DNA of 48,225 nt from contig CAYIYO010000009.1 in the NCBI GenBank assembly GCA_964367715.1, positions 1 through 48,225 of the forward strand, in the 5' to 3' direction. The notes under the pieces were generated by a model. That model had not been told where the DNA came from. It did no database searches and saw only the letters and a list, made by a program, of their open reading frames with translations. Origin of the DNA: CAYIYO01 sp964367715 (lineage in GTDB: Bacteria; Chlamydiota; Chlamydiia; Chlamydiales; Criblamydiaceae). A program made the position numbers and the translations under genes. Shown here piece by piece: positions 16,265 through 23,562 of the stretch. Each line of letters starts with the position of its first letter. Position 1 is the stretch's first letter.

Positions 16265-17263
16265 TTAGAGACTATCAGAAACGCTTAGTTTAACCGGATT
16301 TAGGCGGAATGTTGTAAGGATTGCGTGATGATCCGAGAGTGATCTTTTTGGGAGACGATTATAATATCCGGTGAGCAGTTCTGCGGAAATGTTCGCATGA
16401 TTTTTAGCGTTCCAAATAATGCAATAGTCAATCGATTCATCTGATTCTGCTTCGAAGTATTCTTTTGGCACAGGATTTTTTGCATGCCAAGCATACGTTA
16501 AATAATTTGTGGCTGTCGTTGGGATAGGCAGCGAGTTGGGAGGATATAAGGGATCAAAGAACTCCGCTTCAATTCGTTCTCTTCCGAATTCCTTAGGAGG
16601 AATGCGGTCAATATTCAAATCCCCACATACAATTTTAAATCCGGGACTTGTATTTTCCCTGAGCGCGTCGACGATTAATTGAAGTTCATGTAAACGGATG
16701 AGTGCATCTATTTCTGTTTTGTAAGGTTGAAGATGTGTCGTAATCACATGAGCTAACTCCTGATGATTGGAAGACACCTTAAAAGCAAAAAATCCCTTTT
16801 TGATCGCTTTTTGAAAGCTCATATGATCAAATTCAAATTCTTTAAAATAAAAGTTAGAGATGGGAAGTTTGCTAATAACTAACAATCCACTATTCAATTG
16901 GGTGAAGGATATTCTTCCAATATCAAGTACAAAGTGGGAATACACTTCTTTAAGTTTTTCAAAAAGTTCATAGGAAAAAGAAAGGTCATGCGCTTCCTGA
17001 AAGCAGATAATGTCAGGATCGTGCGAGGCAATAAAGTCAACGATCTCATTAACACGTTCTTTGGCTGGACGCACGCCTCCAAAAGTGGTGGAAAGACCGA
17101 AAGGCAAGGCGCAGACATTCCACGTCATTAGAGTGAAATTATCTACTGCCTTTTTTTCCTCGGCATTTCCTCTCAAATAGACAAATGTTTCATATTCTTT
17201 ACTTTCTACACGAAAGCTAAAAAAGGAAACGCTTGTCGCAAAGAGTAATAAAAAAAGTTTCAA
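16265..17263 (-). CDS. Secreted endonuclease/exonuclease/phosphatase-fold hydrolase, sphingomyelinase-like
   Basis: The protein has 332 residues. The only workable start is TTG at 17263, since the next Met lies inside the domain. It encodes a signal peptide (LFLLLFATSVSFFSF). The metal-dependent EEP fold is complete: LMTWNVCALP with the first-strand Asn, DIICFQEAHD with the metal-binding Glu, TTHLQPY with its His, GDLNIDR with Asp and Asn, and LSDHHAI with the catalytic Asp-His pair. THxQ and the overall spacing are closer to neutral sphingomyelinases than to DNA-repair nucleases. A role in cleaving host sphingomyelin or phosphoinositides after export is an inference. It is followed on the same strand by the methyltransferase region and preceded by a small membrane protein gene. 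Confidence 0.75.
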   Translation of the reverse strand: MKLFLLLFATSVSFFSFRVESKEYETFVYLRGNAEEKKAVDNFTLMTWNVCALPFGLSTTFGGVRPAKERVNEIVDFIASHDPDIICFQEAHDLSFSYELFEKLKEVYSHFVLDIGRISFTQLNSGLLVISKLPISNFYFKEFEFDHMSFQKAIKKGFFAFKVSSNHQELAHVITTHLQPYKTEIDALIRLHELQLIVDALRENTSPGFKIVCGDLNIDRIPPKEFGRERIEAEFFDPLYPPNSLPIPTTATNYLTYAWHAKNPVPKEYFEAESDESIDYCIIWNAKNHANISAELLTGYYNRLPKRSLSDHHAILTTFRLNPVKLSVSDSL

Positions 17264-17292
17264 AAATGGTACTCGCTTTATTTTTTATAAGA

Positions 17293-17676
17293 CTAAAAAG
17301 TGAAAAATCCATGGTAGATGAGATATGCACCGGTCAACAAACAAATACCGATTGGAATCCATTTTTTTGTATCCAATAGATCTGCCGCAACCTTTTGTAC
17401 TTCTTCTACGAACGCACAACGCATGATTCCTTGAAAAATCGCCACATATCCAATAATTGTTATCGCAACATCCCAATTCCAATTCCACGACGGATGAATC
17501 AAGACAAGCGCAAATCCAAAAAGAAGTCCTAAAATTCCTGAAAAGAAAATTAATCCACGAGACGCAATCACTTCTCTTAACGTCACACTAAAGCGTCGAT
17601 TAAAAAGTATCCAAAGTAGTCCGAATGTGAAGAGGTAAAGTCCCAGAAAGCGGGCTAAAAAAATGGAAGTATCCAC
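17293..17676 (-). CDS. Small four-helix membrane protein, unknown
   Basis: This 127-residue hydrophobic protein starts with GTG at 17676, supported by an AAAGGAG site. It has four likely membrane segments (near residues 5-23, 42-62, 70-86 and 107-125) and a short charged stretch (EEVQKVAADLLDTKKW) before the last. I recognise no family. It is 30 bp upstream of the sphingomyelinase-like gene on the same strand and may share its transcript. Confidence 0.6.
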   Translation of the reverse strand: MDTSIFLARFLGLYLFTFGLLWILFNRRFSVTLREVIASRGLIFFSGILGLLFGFALVLIHPSWNWNWDVAITIIGYVAIFQGIMRCAFVEEVQKVAADLLDTKKWIPIGICLLTGAYLIYHGFFTF

Positions 17677-17745
17677 AGGTGTTCTCCTTTAAATGATTAA
17701 TGAGGTCATCATTATTCATAAAGGAGTGGGTAATAAATGTATAAA

Positions 17746-18717
17746 TTATTTTTTAATTATTTTCCAGCAACGGTGGATTTTAGGATCATGAAAATCGATA
17801 GGAAGAGTTTTTGAGGTGATTTCAATCACTTTATAGGGATGAAAATGGTAGTCATCGAAAATAAATCGTCTGGAATTAGTGCTGAAGAAGAGAGTTCCTT
17901 CGTCAGAAAGCAGCTTTAATCCATTTGAAATAAGAGAGACGTAGTCCACTTGAATATCGAATAGCTGGTCCATCTTTTTGGAACGAGAAAGAGTGGGGGG
18001 GTCGATGATGATGACATCATATCTGTTGCGGGAGTCTACCTCGTTCTCTAAAAACTTTAGGCAGTCATCACGCACAATTTCGTGATTTTTTAGCGGAATC
18101 CCATTAAGGATGAAATTCCTTCTTCCCCATTCTGTATAAGTATTCGACATGTCGACACTTTTGGTGAAAATAGCTCCAGCGACTGCAGCATGGACACTAA
18201 AAGAACATGTGTAGGCGAAGAGGTTCAATAAGCGCTTGCCTTTGGACGCCGCAGCAACAATTTGTCGCGTCTCCCGATGGTCAAGAAAAAGGCCAGTATC
18301 AAGGTAATCCACGAGATTAACGTGAAATTTCACCCCATACTCAATTGCTGTAAAGAAATCTTTTTTCTCAGAAACTTTCTCATACTGTCCGCGCTTCTCC
18401 CGCTTGACCCGGTTGCGCCAAAAAATCTGAACGGATGAGGTTTCGAATAAAGAACACAACACCTCCTCAATTTCTTCAACAAGTTCGGGTGAAGGATCCG
18501 GATCCATTCGAGAAGGAGAAAAATAATGAATGCAAAATCGATCGGCATAGTAATCGATAGCCAAAGGGTAATGATTGATATGGCGATCATAAATGCGAAA
18601 ACAATTGGTGTCTGTGCGTTTTGCCCACTTTCTAATATGGCGATAATTTTTTCGTATGCAATTTTTTAGTGGACAACTTTTGTCTTCATTATCGGAAATA
18701 TTAGGAAGTGGTGTCAT
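17746..18717 (-). CDS. RlmK-like 23S rRNA methyltransferase (stand-alone RlmKL C-terminal part)
   Basis: The protein has 323 residues from the ATG at 18717. The frame extends upstream to 18840, but that extra part is translation of a palindromic repeat and should be excluded. It aligns in motif order with the C-terminal half of RlmL/RlmKL: CIRKNYRHIRKWAKR, then DYLDTGLFLDHRETR, the SAM-binding LLNLFAYTCSFSVHAA, SVDMSNTYTEWGRRNF, and the IIDPPTLSRSKKMD catalytic motif. RlmK makes m7G2069 in 23S rRNA. The N-terminal THUMP/RlmL half of the enterobacterial fusion is absent. A 75-bp palindrome lies 26 bp upstream of the start. Confidence 0.8.
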   Translation of the reverse strand: MTPLPNISDNEDKSCPLKNCIRKNYRHIRKWAKRTDTNCFRIYDRHINHYPLAIDYYADRFCIHYFSPSRMDPDPSPELVEEIEEVLCSLFETSSVQIFWRNRVKREKRGQYEKVSEKKDFFTAIEYGVKFHVNLVDYLDTGLFLDHRETRQIVAAASKGKRLLNLFAYTCSFSVHAAVAGAIFTKSVDMSNTYTEWGRRNFILNGIPLKNHEIVRDDCLKFLENEVDSRNRYDVIIIDPPTLSRSKKMDQLFDIQVDYVSLISNGLKLLSDEGTLFFSTNSRRFIFDDYHFHPYKVIEITSKTLPIDFHDPKIHRCWKIIKK

Positions 18718-18742
18718 CTTGGTTCTCAATTGTTCTATTATA

Positions 18743-18817
18743 TACCGTTCGTGGTTCAAAATTTGATTTTTGGGCTTTGACGCAGCCGAAAAACCAAATT
18801 TTGAATCACGAGCGGTA
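18743..18817. repeat. 75-bp palindrome, deletion form of element B
   Basis: It starts TACCGTTCG, ends CGAGCGGTA and is flanked by TA on both sides. Read on the minus strand it equals the left 45 bp and right 34 bp of element B (4412-4571) joined together, with about 80 bp of central hairpin missing and only isolated mismatches. It supplies the last codons and stop of the gene at 18806-19252 and lies just upstream of the RlmK-like gene. Confidence 0.85.
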
Positions 18818-19252
18818 TACTTCAGCCCAGATCGATTCATCTTCTAACGCAGCTGGATCTTTTTCTCTAAGAGTTGTGACTACAACTCTTGCTTCGGGAA
18901 ATACGTAGGGAGTTAAGATTGTTTTTTTTTCTTCTTCATTTTGTTCACTGAGAATGAATTGGATAGGAGGTGAAAAATTATTAATATGAATAATGGTTGA
19001 CGAAATTAATTTATTGAAAATGCGAGTCGTTTTTGCATCTGTCGCCGTTAAATCTAGTGCACAAAGAAGAATACCAGATCTTTTTGCAAAATCTGATTGT
19101 ATTGTCTGTTGATTTGCACCGCTTTCGACAAGAGTTATTACAGTTTGCATCAGTGCCATACTAATATTTTTTACGCCTTTTGCAACAGCTTCTTGAGCGG
19201 GGGTTAATTCAACTAGCTCGGGTGATGATGTGGACTGTGCGATTGCACTCAT
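18806..19252 (-). CDS. Hypothetical protein with repeat-derived C-terminus
   Basis: This 148-residue protein has an AAGGAG site before its ATG. It is acidic to neutral and predicted soluble. Residues 18-45 form a likely helix (EAVAKGVKNISMALMQTVI), and no membrane segment or known motif is seen. The final residues Tyr-Arg-Ser and the TGA stop are encoded by the palindromic element at 18743-18817, so insertion of that element has rewritten the 3' end. The original C-terminus may have been longer. The family is not recognised; Ser/Thr richness at the N-terminus (MSAIAQSTSSPE) could be a secretion signal, but this is weak. Confidence 0.6.
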   Translation of the reverse strand: MSAIAQSTSSPELVELTPAQEAVAKGVKNISMALMQTVITLVESGANQQTIQSDFAKRSGILLCALDLTATDAKTTRIFNKLISSTIIHINNFSPPIQFILSEQNEEEKKTILTPYVFPEARVVVTTLREKDPAALEDESIWAEVYRS

Positions 19253-19397
19253 TGAGCGCTCCTTTTTTCGTTGTTTTTTGAATTATAATAGCAGAGAGTA
19301 GGAAAAGAAAAAATATTAAATCTGTTTTTTATCCCCTCGACGGAAGAAAGCCCGGTCGTTGAGGACTTGTGGTTTTCTTGCCTTTAGGGAGCAGTCA

Positions 19398-20309
19398 CTA
19401 CTGTTTAATATTCCATCCACTCTCTGTCAGTTTGCTGTAAAGCGCGCGTATTGCCAATTCTTTTGCTTTTGCTTCAATTTCAATCGTTAGCGGATTGATC
19501 GTACGCCAGCAATCCGGAATGTCGCTGAAATCGATGTAATCGTGATGGCGAAAGGGCTGGGGGCCTTGCCATCCTTCTAAAGGACTAGAGACGTGAAAGA
19601 GAGGTTCTCGATCCCATGTCTCAATCGCTGCTGCTGTCGCTTCTTCGATGCTCAGGTTATCAGCCAAGCAGCGATGATGGTGGACATCATACACCAATGG
19701 AATACCTAGCTCTTTGCAGACAGGTAAAAGATCGGAAGGAGTGTAGGTTTTGTCATCGTTTTCTATTGTTACATATTTTTGTGCTTTTTTGGACATCTTC
19801 TTAAAATTGTCGACGAAGCGTGTCAACGCAGCAGTTTTATCTCCATACGCTCCTCCGCCATGAATATTCACCACATCAGCCCCAAGATAATCAGCGAGTT
19901 CTCCGTGGTATTCTAGATCTGCAATCGAGCTTTCAATGACTTCTTCTCTGGGAGATCCCAGGTTCACAAATTGATTCGGATGAAAGACTAATCTTATCCC
20001 TTGTTTTTTTGCTAAGTCACCACACTCTTTCAGTTTTTTTTCTAGGAGATCCGCGGAAGGAAGAGCAGTTAACGTGTACTTCAGTTTCTTATGGGTAACG
20101 GCAGGGAAAAATTCACTGTTGATGCGAAAGCTACCTATGTGCGCTTTTGCGCAATAGCGGATTGCTTGTTCGAGCGATAAAATATTTGCGAGAATAATTT
20201 TATCGAGATGATCAAGTGGATTAGGAAGCTTTAAAAGATAGGTTGCTGTGGTCGTTCTAAAACGGATAGGTTCCTCGACAAATGCGCAGCACAATCCTAA
20301 CCGTGTCAT
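19398..20309 (-). CDS. uvsE: UV damage endonuclease UvsE/UvdE
   Basis: This 303-residue TIM-barrel enzyme with an AGGAG site starts MTRLGLCCAF, the usual UVDE opening (RLGYCCxN type). Metal-binding residues are visible in FRINSEFFP, RLVFHPNQFVNLGSP, VNIHGGGAYGDK, VTIENDDKTYT and VYDVHHHRC. It nicks DNA 5' to UV photoproducts and abasic sites, giving an alternative excision-repair pathway. It lies 11 bp downstream of the DUF2177 gene and is probably co-transcribed with it. Length matches the family. Confidence 0.92.
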   Translation of the reverse strand: MTRLGLCCAFVEEPIRFRTTTATYLLKLPNPLDHLDKIILANILSLEQAIRYCAKAHIGSFRINSEFFPAVTHKKLKYTLTALPSADLLEKKLKECGDLAKKQGIRLVFHPNQFVNLGSPREEVIESSIADLEYHGELADYLGADVVNIHGGGAYGDKTAALTRFVDNFKKMSKKAQKYVTIENDDKTYTPSDLLPVCKELGIPLVYDVHHHRCLADNLSIEEATAAAIETWDREPLFHVSSPLEGWQGPQPFRHHDYIDFSDIPDCWRTINPLTIEIEAKAKELAIRALYSKLTESGWNIKQ

Positions 20310-20319
20310 GAAAGATCTC

Positions 20320-20730
20320 CTATTGATTGAGGAGGTATTTTGTCAGGAAAGCGGATAGTGCGCAAGCAATACCCGTTACTGTTGTTCCCCATGCTAAATC
20401 GACGATGGTGACAATCGCCGGCCAGTTTTTTAAGGTGGCGTGATTGGTGAGGTCGTATGTGCCATATGCGACAGCACCAAATAGCGCGCCCATCAATAAA
20501 ATATGGAAATACGTGTCGGCTTTTTGTAATCCAGGATTCAATACAAAAATGGTCAAGCCGAGCGCATAAAGCAAATAAAAACAGAGCGCAGGAATTAACT
20601 GAAAGGAGTTGGCTGTCAGATGGCCAATATTTGGAAGATAAAAGCGATTATACATGGTGCCTAGCCATACGCCATCTAAAATCAGCATTGTTATTAAAAA
20701 CAGACAAAATGAGAGTGCAGTGGTTTTCAT
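20320..20730 (-). CDS. DUF2177 family membrane protein
   Basis: The protein has 136 residues from the ATG at 20730, chosen for its AAAGGAG site; an upstream extension lacks one. Four membrane segments are visible. The signature GAVAYGTYDLTNHATLKNWP between helices three and four, and a following WGT, match DUF2177. Function is unknown. In other bacteria DUF2177 genes often occur near photolyase or light- and stress-related genes, which would fit its pairing here with a UV endonuclease. Confidence 0.82.
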   Translation of the reverse strand: MKTTALSFCLFLITMLILDGVWLGTMYNRFYLPNIGHLTANSFQLIPALCFYLLYALGLTIFVLNPGLQKADTYFHILLMGALFGAVAYGTYDLTNHATLKNWPAIVTIVDLAWGTTVTGIACALSAFLTKYLLNQ

Positions 20731-20832
20731 CGAAAAGCTCCTTTTAAATTTTTTCTCAACAATACATAAGTGTTTAATTTTTTGCATGAGAAGTATTTGT
20801 GAATTACCCATGGTCTTCAGCGCGTTGGTTTA

Positions 20833-20991
20833 TACCACGGTTCGGGTAAATTTTGGCATTTCGACTCAGCCAAAGCCCCGGGGTTATGAGATCGCAAGTG
20901 GGTTCATATTGTTAATATTAAACCACTTACGATCTCTTAACCGCGGAGCTTTCGTTGTGTCCAAATGTCAAAATTTATCCGAACCGTGGTA
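20833..20991. repeat. Long palindrome D (159 bp)
   Basis: It starts TACCACGGTTCGG and ends CCGAACCGTGGTA, flanked by TA on each side. The outer arm sequence is unrelated to B, but the inner pattern is the same: CAAAGCCCCG on the left, GGTTCATATTGTTAATATT in the centre and CCGCGGAGCTTTC on the right. It lies about 100 bp upstream of the DUF2177 start codon. The stretch between it and the DUF4116 gene holds only an IS end fragment. Confidence 0.85.
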
Positions 20992-21061
20992 TAGAGATAA
21001 TGTGCCAACAGCTTTTACACTCTTGTTGAGAAATCAAAGACGGGTAATTTCAATGTAATGG

Positions 21062-21107
21062 ATGATTTTTCTAAATTCAACTGGACCTAAAAATGGCGCA
21101 ATGTCAA
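21062..21107 (+). mobile_element. Solo right-end fragment of an IS3-family element
   Basis: These 46 bp are identical to the right end of the IS remnant at 22625-22670, finishing GCGCAATGTCAA. No transposase sequence adjoins it. It lies 22 bp from the stop codon of the DUF4116 gene, so the gene is bracketed by IS ends. Confidence 0.75.
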
Positions 21108-21129
21108 ACATCCAGATCCAGAAGGTCTT

Positions 21130-22191
21130 TTAAGAAAATTCACTGGTAAGGGAAAACCAAAAGTTGGAATCCATCCCAGATAATATGAAGATTTTTCGGT
21201 CATTCCGAAGCTCTGCGCCTGCATATTGAAGTGCAGAGCCATTCTTTTGAACAGCAGCAATGACAACTTCTCTGTCATTTCGAAGTGCATCACTTGCATA
21301 TTCAAGTGCACAGCCATACTGGCGAACAGCAGCAATGACAACTTCTCTGTCATTCCGAAGCACATCACTTGCATATTGAAGCGCATTGCCATTCTGTTCA
21401 ACAGCAGCCAAAACAACTTCTTGGTGATTCCGAAGCGTATCACTTGCGTAGGGAAGTGCATAGGCATTCTGTTGAACAGCAGCCAAAACAACTTCTTTGT
21501 TATTCCGAAGCTCTGCGCCTGCATATTTGAGCGCATTGCCATTCTGTTCAACAGCAGCCAAAACAACTAATGGGTCATTCCGAAGCGCATCACTTGCATA
21601 TTGAAGCGCATAGCCATACTGTTGAACAGCATTCCAAACAACTAATTGGTCATTCCGAAGCGTATCACTTGCATATTGAAGCGCATCGCCATTCTGTTGA
21701 ACAGCAGTCCAAACAACTAATTGGTCATTCCTAAGGGCATCACTTGCATATTGAAGCGCATAGCCATTCTGTTCAACAGCAGTCGAAACAACTTCTTGGT
21801 CATTTCGAAGCGTATCACTTGCATGTTGAAGCGCAGAGGCAGCCTCTTCAACAGCAGCCAAAACAACTTCTTGGTCATTCCGAAGCTGTAAGCTTGCATA
21901 TTGAAGTGCAGAGCCATCCTCTTGAACAGCAGCCATGACGATTTTTCGGTCATTCCTAAGCGCATCACTTGCATATTGAAGTACATAGCCATAATGTTGA
22001 ACAGCAGTCATGACGATTTTTCGGTCATTCCGAAGCTCTGCGCCTGCATATTGAAGTGCAGAGCCATCCTTTTGAAGAGCAGCTATGACAACTTCTCTCT
22101 CCTTTTGAGCGGTATTAATTGCGTAGCCATCTTGAAGATCATTGTTCGATTCGTAAACACGGAAATTACCATTTCTAATACCGGTAACCAT
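21130..22191 (-). CDS. DUF4116 tandem-repeat protein
   Basis: The protein has 353 residues from the ATG at 22191; an upstream TTG start is less likely. After a short unique head it consists of 12 tandem 25-residue repeats of the type ALQYASDALRNDREVVIAAV (DUF4116), encoded by 75-bp DNA repeats that are nearly identical. The last repeat is cut after LRNDRK and followed by an unrelated tail (IFILSGMDSNFWF), so the C-terminus looks truncated. DUF4116 proteins are expanded in amoeba symbionts and other protist-associated bacteria and are suspected to bind host proteins. It lies between IS-end fragments at 21062-21107 and 22302-22670. The number of repeats could change by slippage or recombination. 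Confidence 0.8.
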   Translation of the reverse strand: MVTGIRNGNFRVYESNNDLQDGYAINTAQKEREVVIAALQKDGSALQYAGAELRNDRKIVMTAVQHYGYVLQYASDALRNDRKIVMAAVQEDGSALQYASLQLRNDQEVVLAAVEEAASALQHASDTLRNDQEVVSTAVEQNGYALQYASDALRNDQLVVWTAVQQNGDALQYASDTLRNDQLVVWNAVQQYGYALQYASDALRNDPLVVLAAVEQNGNALKYAGAELRNNKEVVLAAVQQNAYALPYASDTLRNHQEVVLAAVEQNGNALQYASDVLRNDREVVIAAVRQYGCALEYASDALRNDREVVIAAVQKNGSALQYAGAELRNDRKIFILSGMDSNFWFSLTSEFS

Positions 22192-22301
22192 ATGGACACT
22201 CTCGTTAAATTTTAAAAAATAATTATCATTAATTAATAATAAAAACAAGAAGATAAAATGTTGGCAAGGGTACAGCGGTTCCCGCTAGCGCTCTGACAAT
22301 C

Positions 22302-22670
22302 TTGACATTGTGCCCGAAAATAGGTCCACATTGATGTAGAAAAATATGCTATCCTTTAGAACAAAAAGGAGTTCAGTATGAAGAAAAGATTTACTGAAGA
22401 AAAGATTTACTGAAGAACAGATCATTACCCTTCCCAAAGAAGTTGATGGGGGGATACCATTAAAAGACGTTTGTCGAAAATATCGCATCAGTACAGGTTC
22501 CTTATAATTGGAAAGCTCGAGAGAAGATTATAAGGAGCGCAGACCTTATGGCTCATTACACGGCCTATCGCCAAACGAATTTAAAAAAAGTTTATGAAGA
22601 AAAAATCAAAAATAACCGGATAGCATGATTTTTCTAAATTCAACTGGACCTAAAAATGGCGCAATGTCAA
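22302..22670 (+). pseudogene. IS3-family insertion sequence remnant with broken transposase
   Basis: The remnant is bounded by imperfect terminal inverted repeats (TTGACATTGTGCC at the left, complement of TTGACATTGCGCC at the right). An OrfA start at 22378 with AAGGAG site gives MKKRFTEE, but a 16-bp tandem duplication (22381-22396 and 22397-22412) shifts the frame. Beyond it the other frame reads IPLKDVCRKYRISTGSL, a typical IS3 helix-turn-helix, then a 2-base loss near 22506. The rest of orfA and most of orfB are deleted. Only the OrfB end (RPYGSLHGLSPNEF, 22541-22597) is left. Confidence 0.8.
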
Positions 22671-22680
22671 TTTGTTGATA

Positions 22681-22838
22681 TACACAAGTGAAATCAAGAA
22701 TCGGTTTTTAAGCGATGTGAAAGCTCCCGCAATTGACCGATCGAAAGTCGTTTAATATTAATAATATGAACCGACTTTCGATCGGTGAATCCCGGGGCTT
22801 TGACATGCTCAAAAAGCCAATTTTTGAATTCACTTGTA
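22681..22838. repeat. Long palindrome E (158 bp)
   Basis: It starts TACACAAGTG, ends CACTTGTA and is flanked by TA. Read on the minus strand it has the same inner plan as B and D: CAAAGCCCCG, then GGTTCATATTATTAATATT in the centre, then GCGGGAGCTTTCAC. Its outer arm is shared with the short palindrome at 300-343. It begins eight bases after the IS3 remnant ends. The following stretch to 22925 shows no gene. Confidence 0.85.
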
Positions 22839-22924
22839 TATATTCCGACTAGAGTGAGAAAACTCTATTCAAGATCCTGAGCTAGTTTATGAATTTATTT
22901 TTTACGAACGGTATTACTTGAATG

Positions 22925-23095
22925 TAGAAGAGTAGGGGATTCGATTGCGCTTTGTTGCTGCAGTCAAGTGCGTAAAATTTGCGTAAAAGAGGGTTTTTGG
23001 TGGTATTAATGAGAGAGTGAAAAACATGTTCTGAGATAGGTATGGGGGCGGCTGGACTCGAACCAGCGGAGACGTGAGTCGAGGGATTTACAGTC
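22925..23095 (-). other. attL region: tRNA-Tyr 3' fragment (23043-23095) plus downstream arm
   Basis: These 171 bp align without gaps to 39631-39801. The part 23043-23095 copies the 3' 53 bases of tRNA-Tyr (anticodon stem to discriminator) with one mismatch, then identity stops. It cannot be a working tRNA. This is the footprint expected when an element integrates into a tRNA 3' end. The match runs about 118 bp past the tRNA end, further than a simple crossover core. Confidence 0.85.
22964..22988 (+). repeat. TGCGTAAA-type repeat, copy 1
   Basis: It reads TCAAGTGCGTAAAATTTGCG followed by TAAAA, two direct TGCGTAAA units 11 bp apart. It lies left of the tRNA-Tyr fragment in attL. Confidence 0.8.
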
Positions 23096-23208
23096 GGTTC
23101 CCATTCCGTCAAGGGGTGTAAGCTAAAGTACATAGGCGCAACACAATCAATGTTTTAAAAGAGTCTTGATTGTGCTGACTTGTGCCATTTTATGCCAGTA
23201 TATTGCAC

Positions 23209-23233
23209 TCAAGTGCGTAAAATTTGCGTAAAA
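23209..23233 (+). repeat. TGCGTAAA-type repeat, copy 2
   Basis: Same 25-bp sequence as copy 1, here 114 bp inside the island from the attL core. Its surroundings differ from those of copy 1, so it is a separate site and not part of the long duplication. Confidence 0.8.
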
Positions 23234-23265
23234 CTTCTTTTCATCATCAAATAGATTTTTAGCCT

Positions 23266-23294
23266 TTGCATACATGCATATATATTTGTATATA
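23266..23294 (+). promoter_or_regulatory. Candidate promoter with overlapping dyad for the metal-efflux operon
   Basis: TTGCAT (23266-23271) and TATATA (23289-23294) are 17 bp apart, about 55 bp before the first start codon. The -35 overlaps a small inverted repeat, TGCATACATGCA (23267-23278), which could be an operator, possibly for the ribbon-helix-helix protein encoded first. Pattern-based only. Confidence 0.35.
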
Positions 23295-23349
23295 AACATT
23301 ATTTCAAGTATGTGTGTTTTATTGAGATGTTAAGTATAGGAGCGGTTTC

Positions 23350-23562
23350 ATGAGGGATAATGTGGTTAGGCTGAGTTTTGATATCTCTGTTCACGAGCAT
23401 GCATTGCTAAAAGCTGCGTGTGCAGAAGCTATGTTACCTATGAAAGATTTTTTGCATGATTTGGTATTGAGCGGAGTTCAAGAACTTAAGAAAAAAAAGA
23501 CCAAAACAGGCAATCTCGAAGCAAAGGCTTTATTTGCTGAATGTGTAAAAGATGACACTTAA
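23350..23562 (+). CDS. Ribbon-helix-helix-like small DNA-binding protein
   Basis: This 70-residue protein has an AGGAG site before its ATG. It opens with a short strand (VVRLSFDIS), followed by two helices (HALLKAACAEA, MKDFLHDLVLSGVQEL) and a Lys-rich tail. The pattern is that of CopG/Arc/ParD-type ribbon-helix-helix proteins. No toxin gene is next to it. It heads the metal-efflux operon and overlaps the following TolC-family frame by 11 bp, so it may be the operon's regulator; a leftover antitoxin or island maintenance factor is the alternative. Confidence 0.6.
   Translation: MRDNVVRLSFDISVHEHALLKAACAEAMLPMKDFLHDLVLSGVQELKKKKTKTGNLEAKALFAECVKDDT

Noticed and set aside
18718..18840. N-terminal extension of the RlmK-like methyltransferase
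   Set aside because: These 41 codons translate the palindromic element and match nothing in the enzyme family, so the start was moved to 18717.
21130..22191. 75-bp periodic repeats as a CRISPR array
   Set aside because: There are no unique spacers; the repeats are in-frame protein repeats of the DUF4116 type. Open frames on the opposite strand are by-products of this periodicity.
21062..22670. Intact composite transposon carrying the DUF4116 gene
   Set aside because: One side is a 46-bp end without transposase and the other is a broken remnant, and no target duplication could be identified.
23043..23095. A second tRNA-Tyr gene
   Set aside because: Only the 3' part is present; sequence diverges at the anticodon stem, so no cloverleaf can form.
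22882..23133. Open frames across the att regions (also 39321-39809)
   Set aside because: They translate tRNA and arm repeats on the minus strand and share sequence only because of the duplication.
23350..23562. Toxin-antitoxin pair
   Set aside because: The RHH protein has no adjacent toxin gene; the next frame is clearly an outer-membrane factor.
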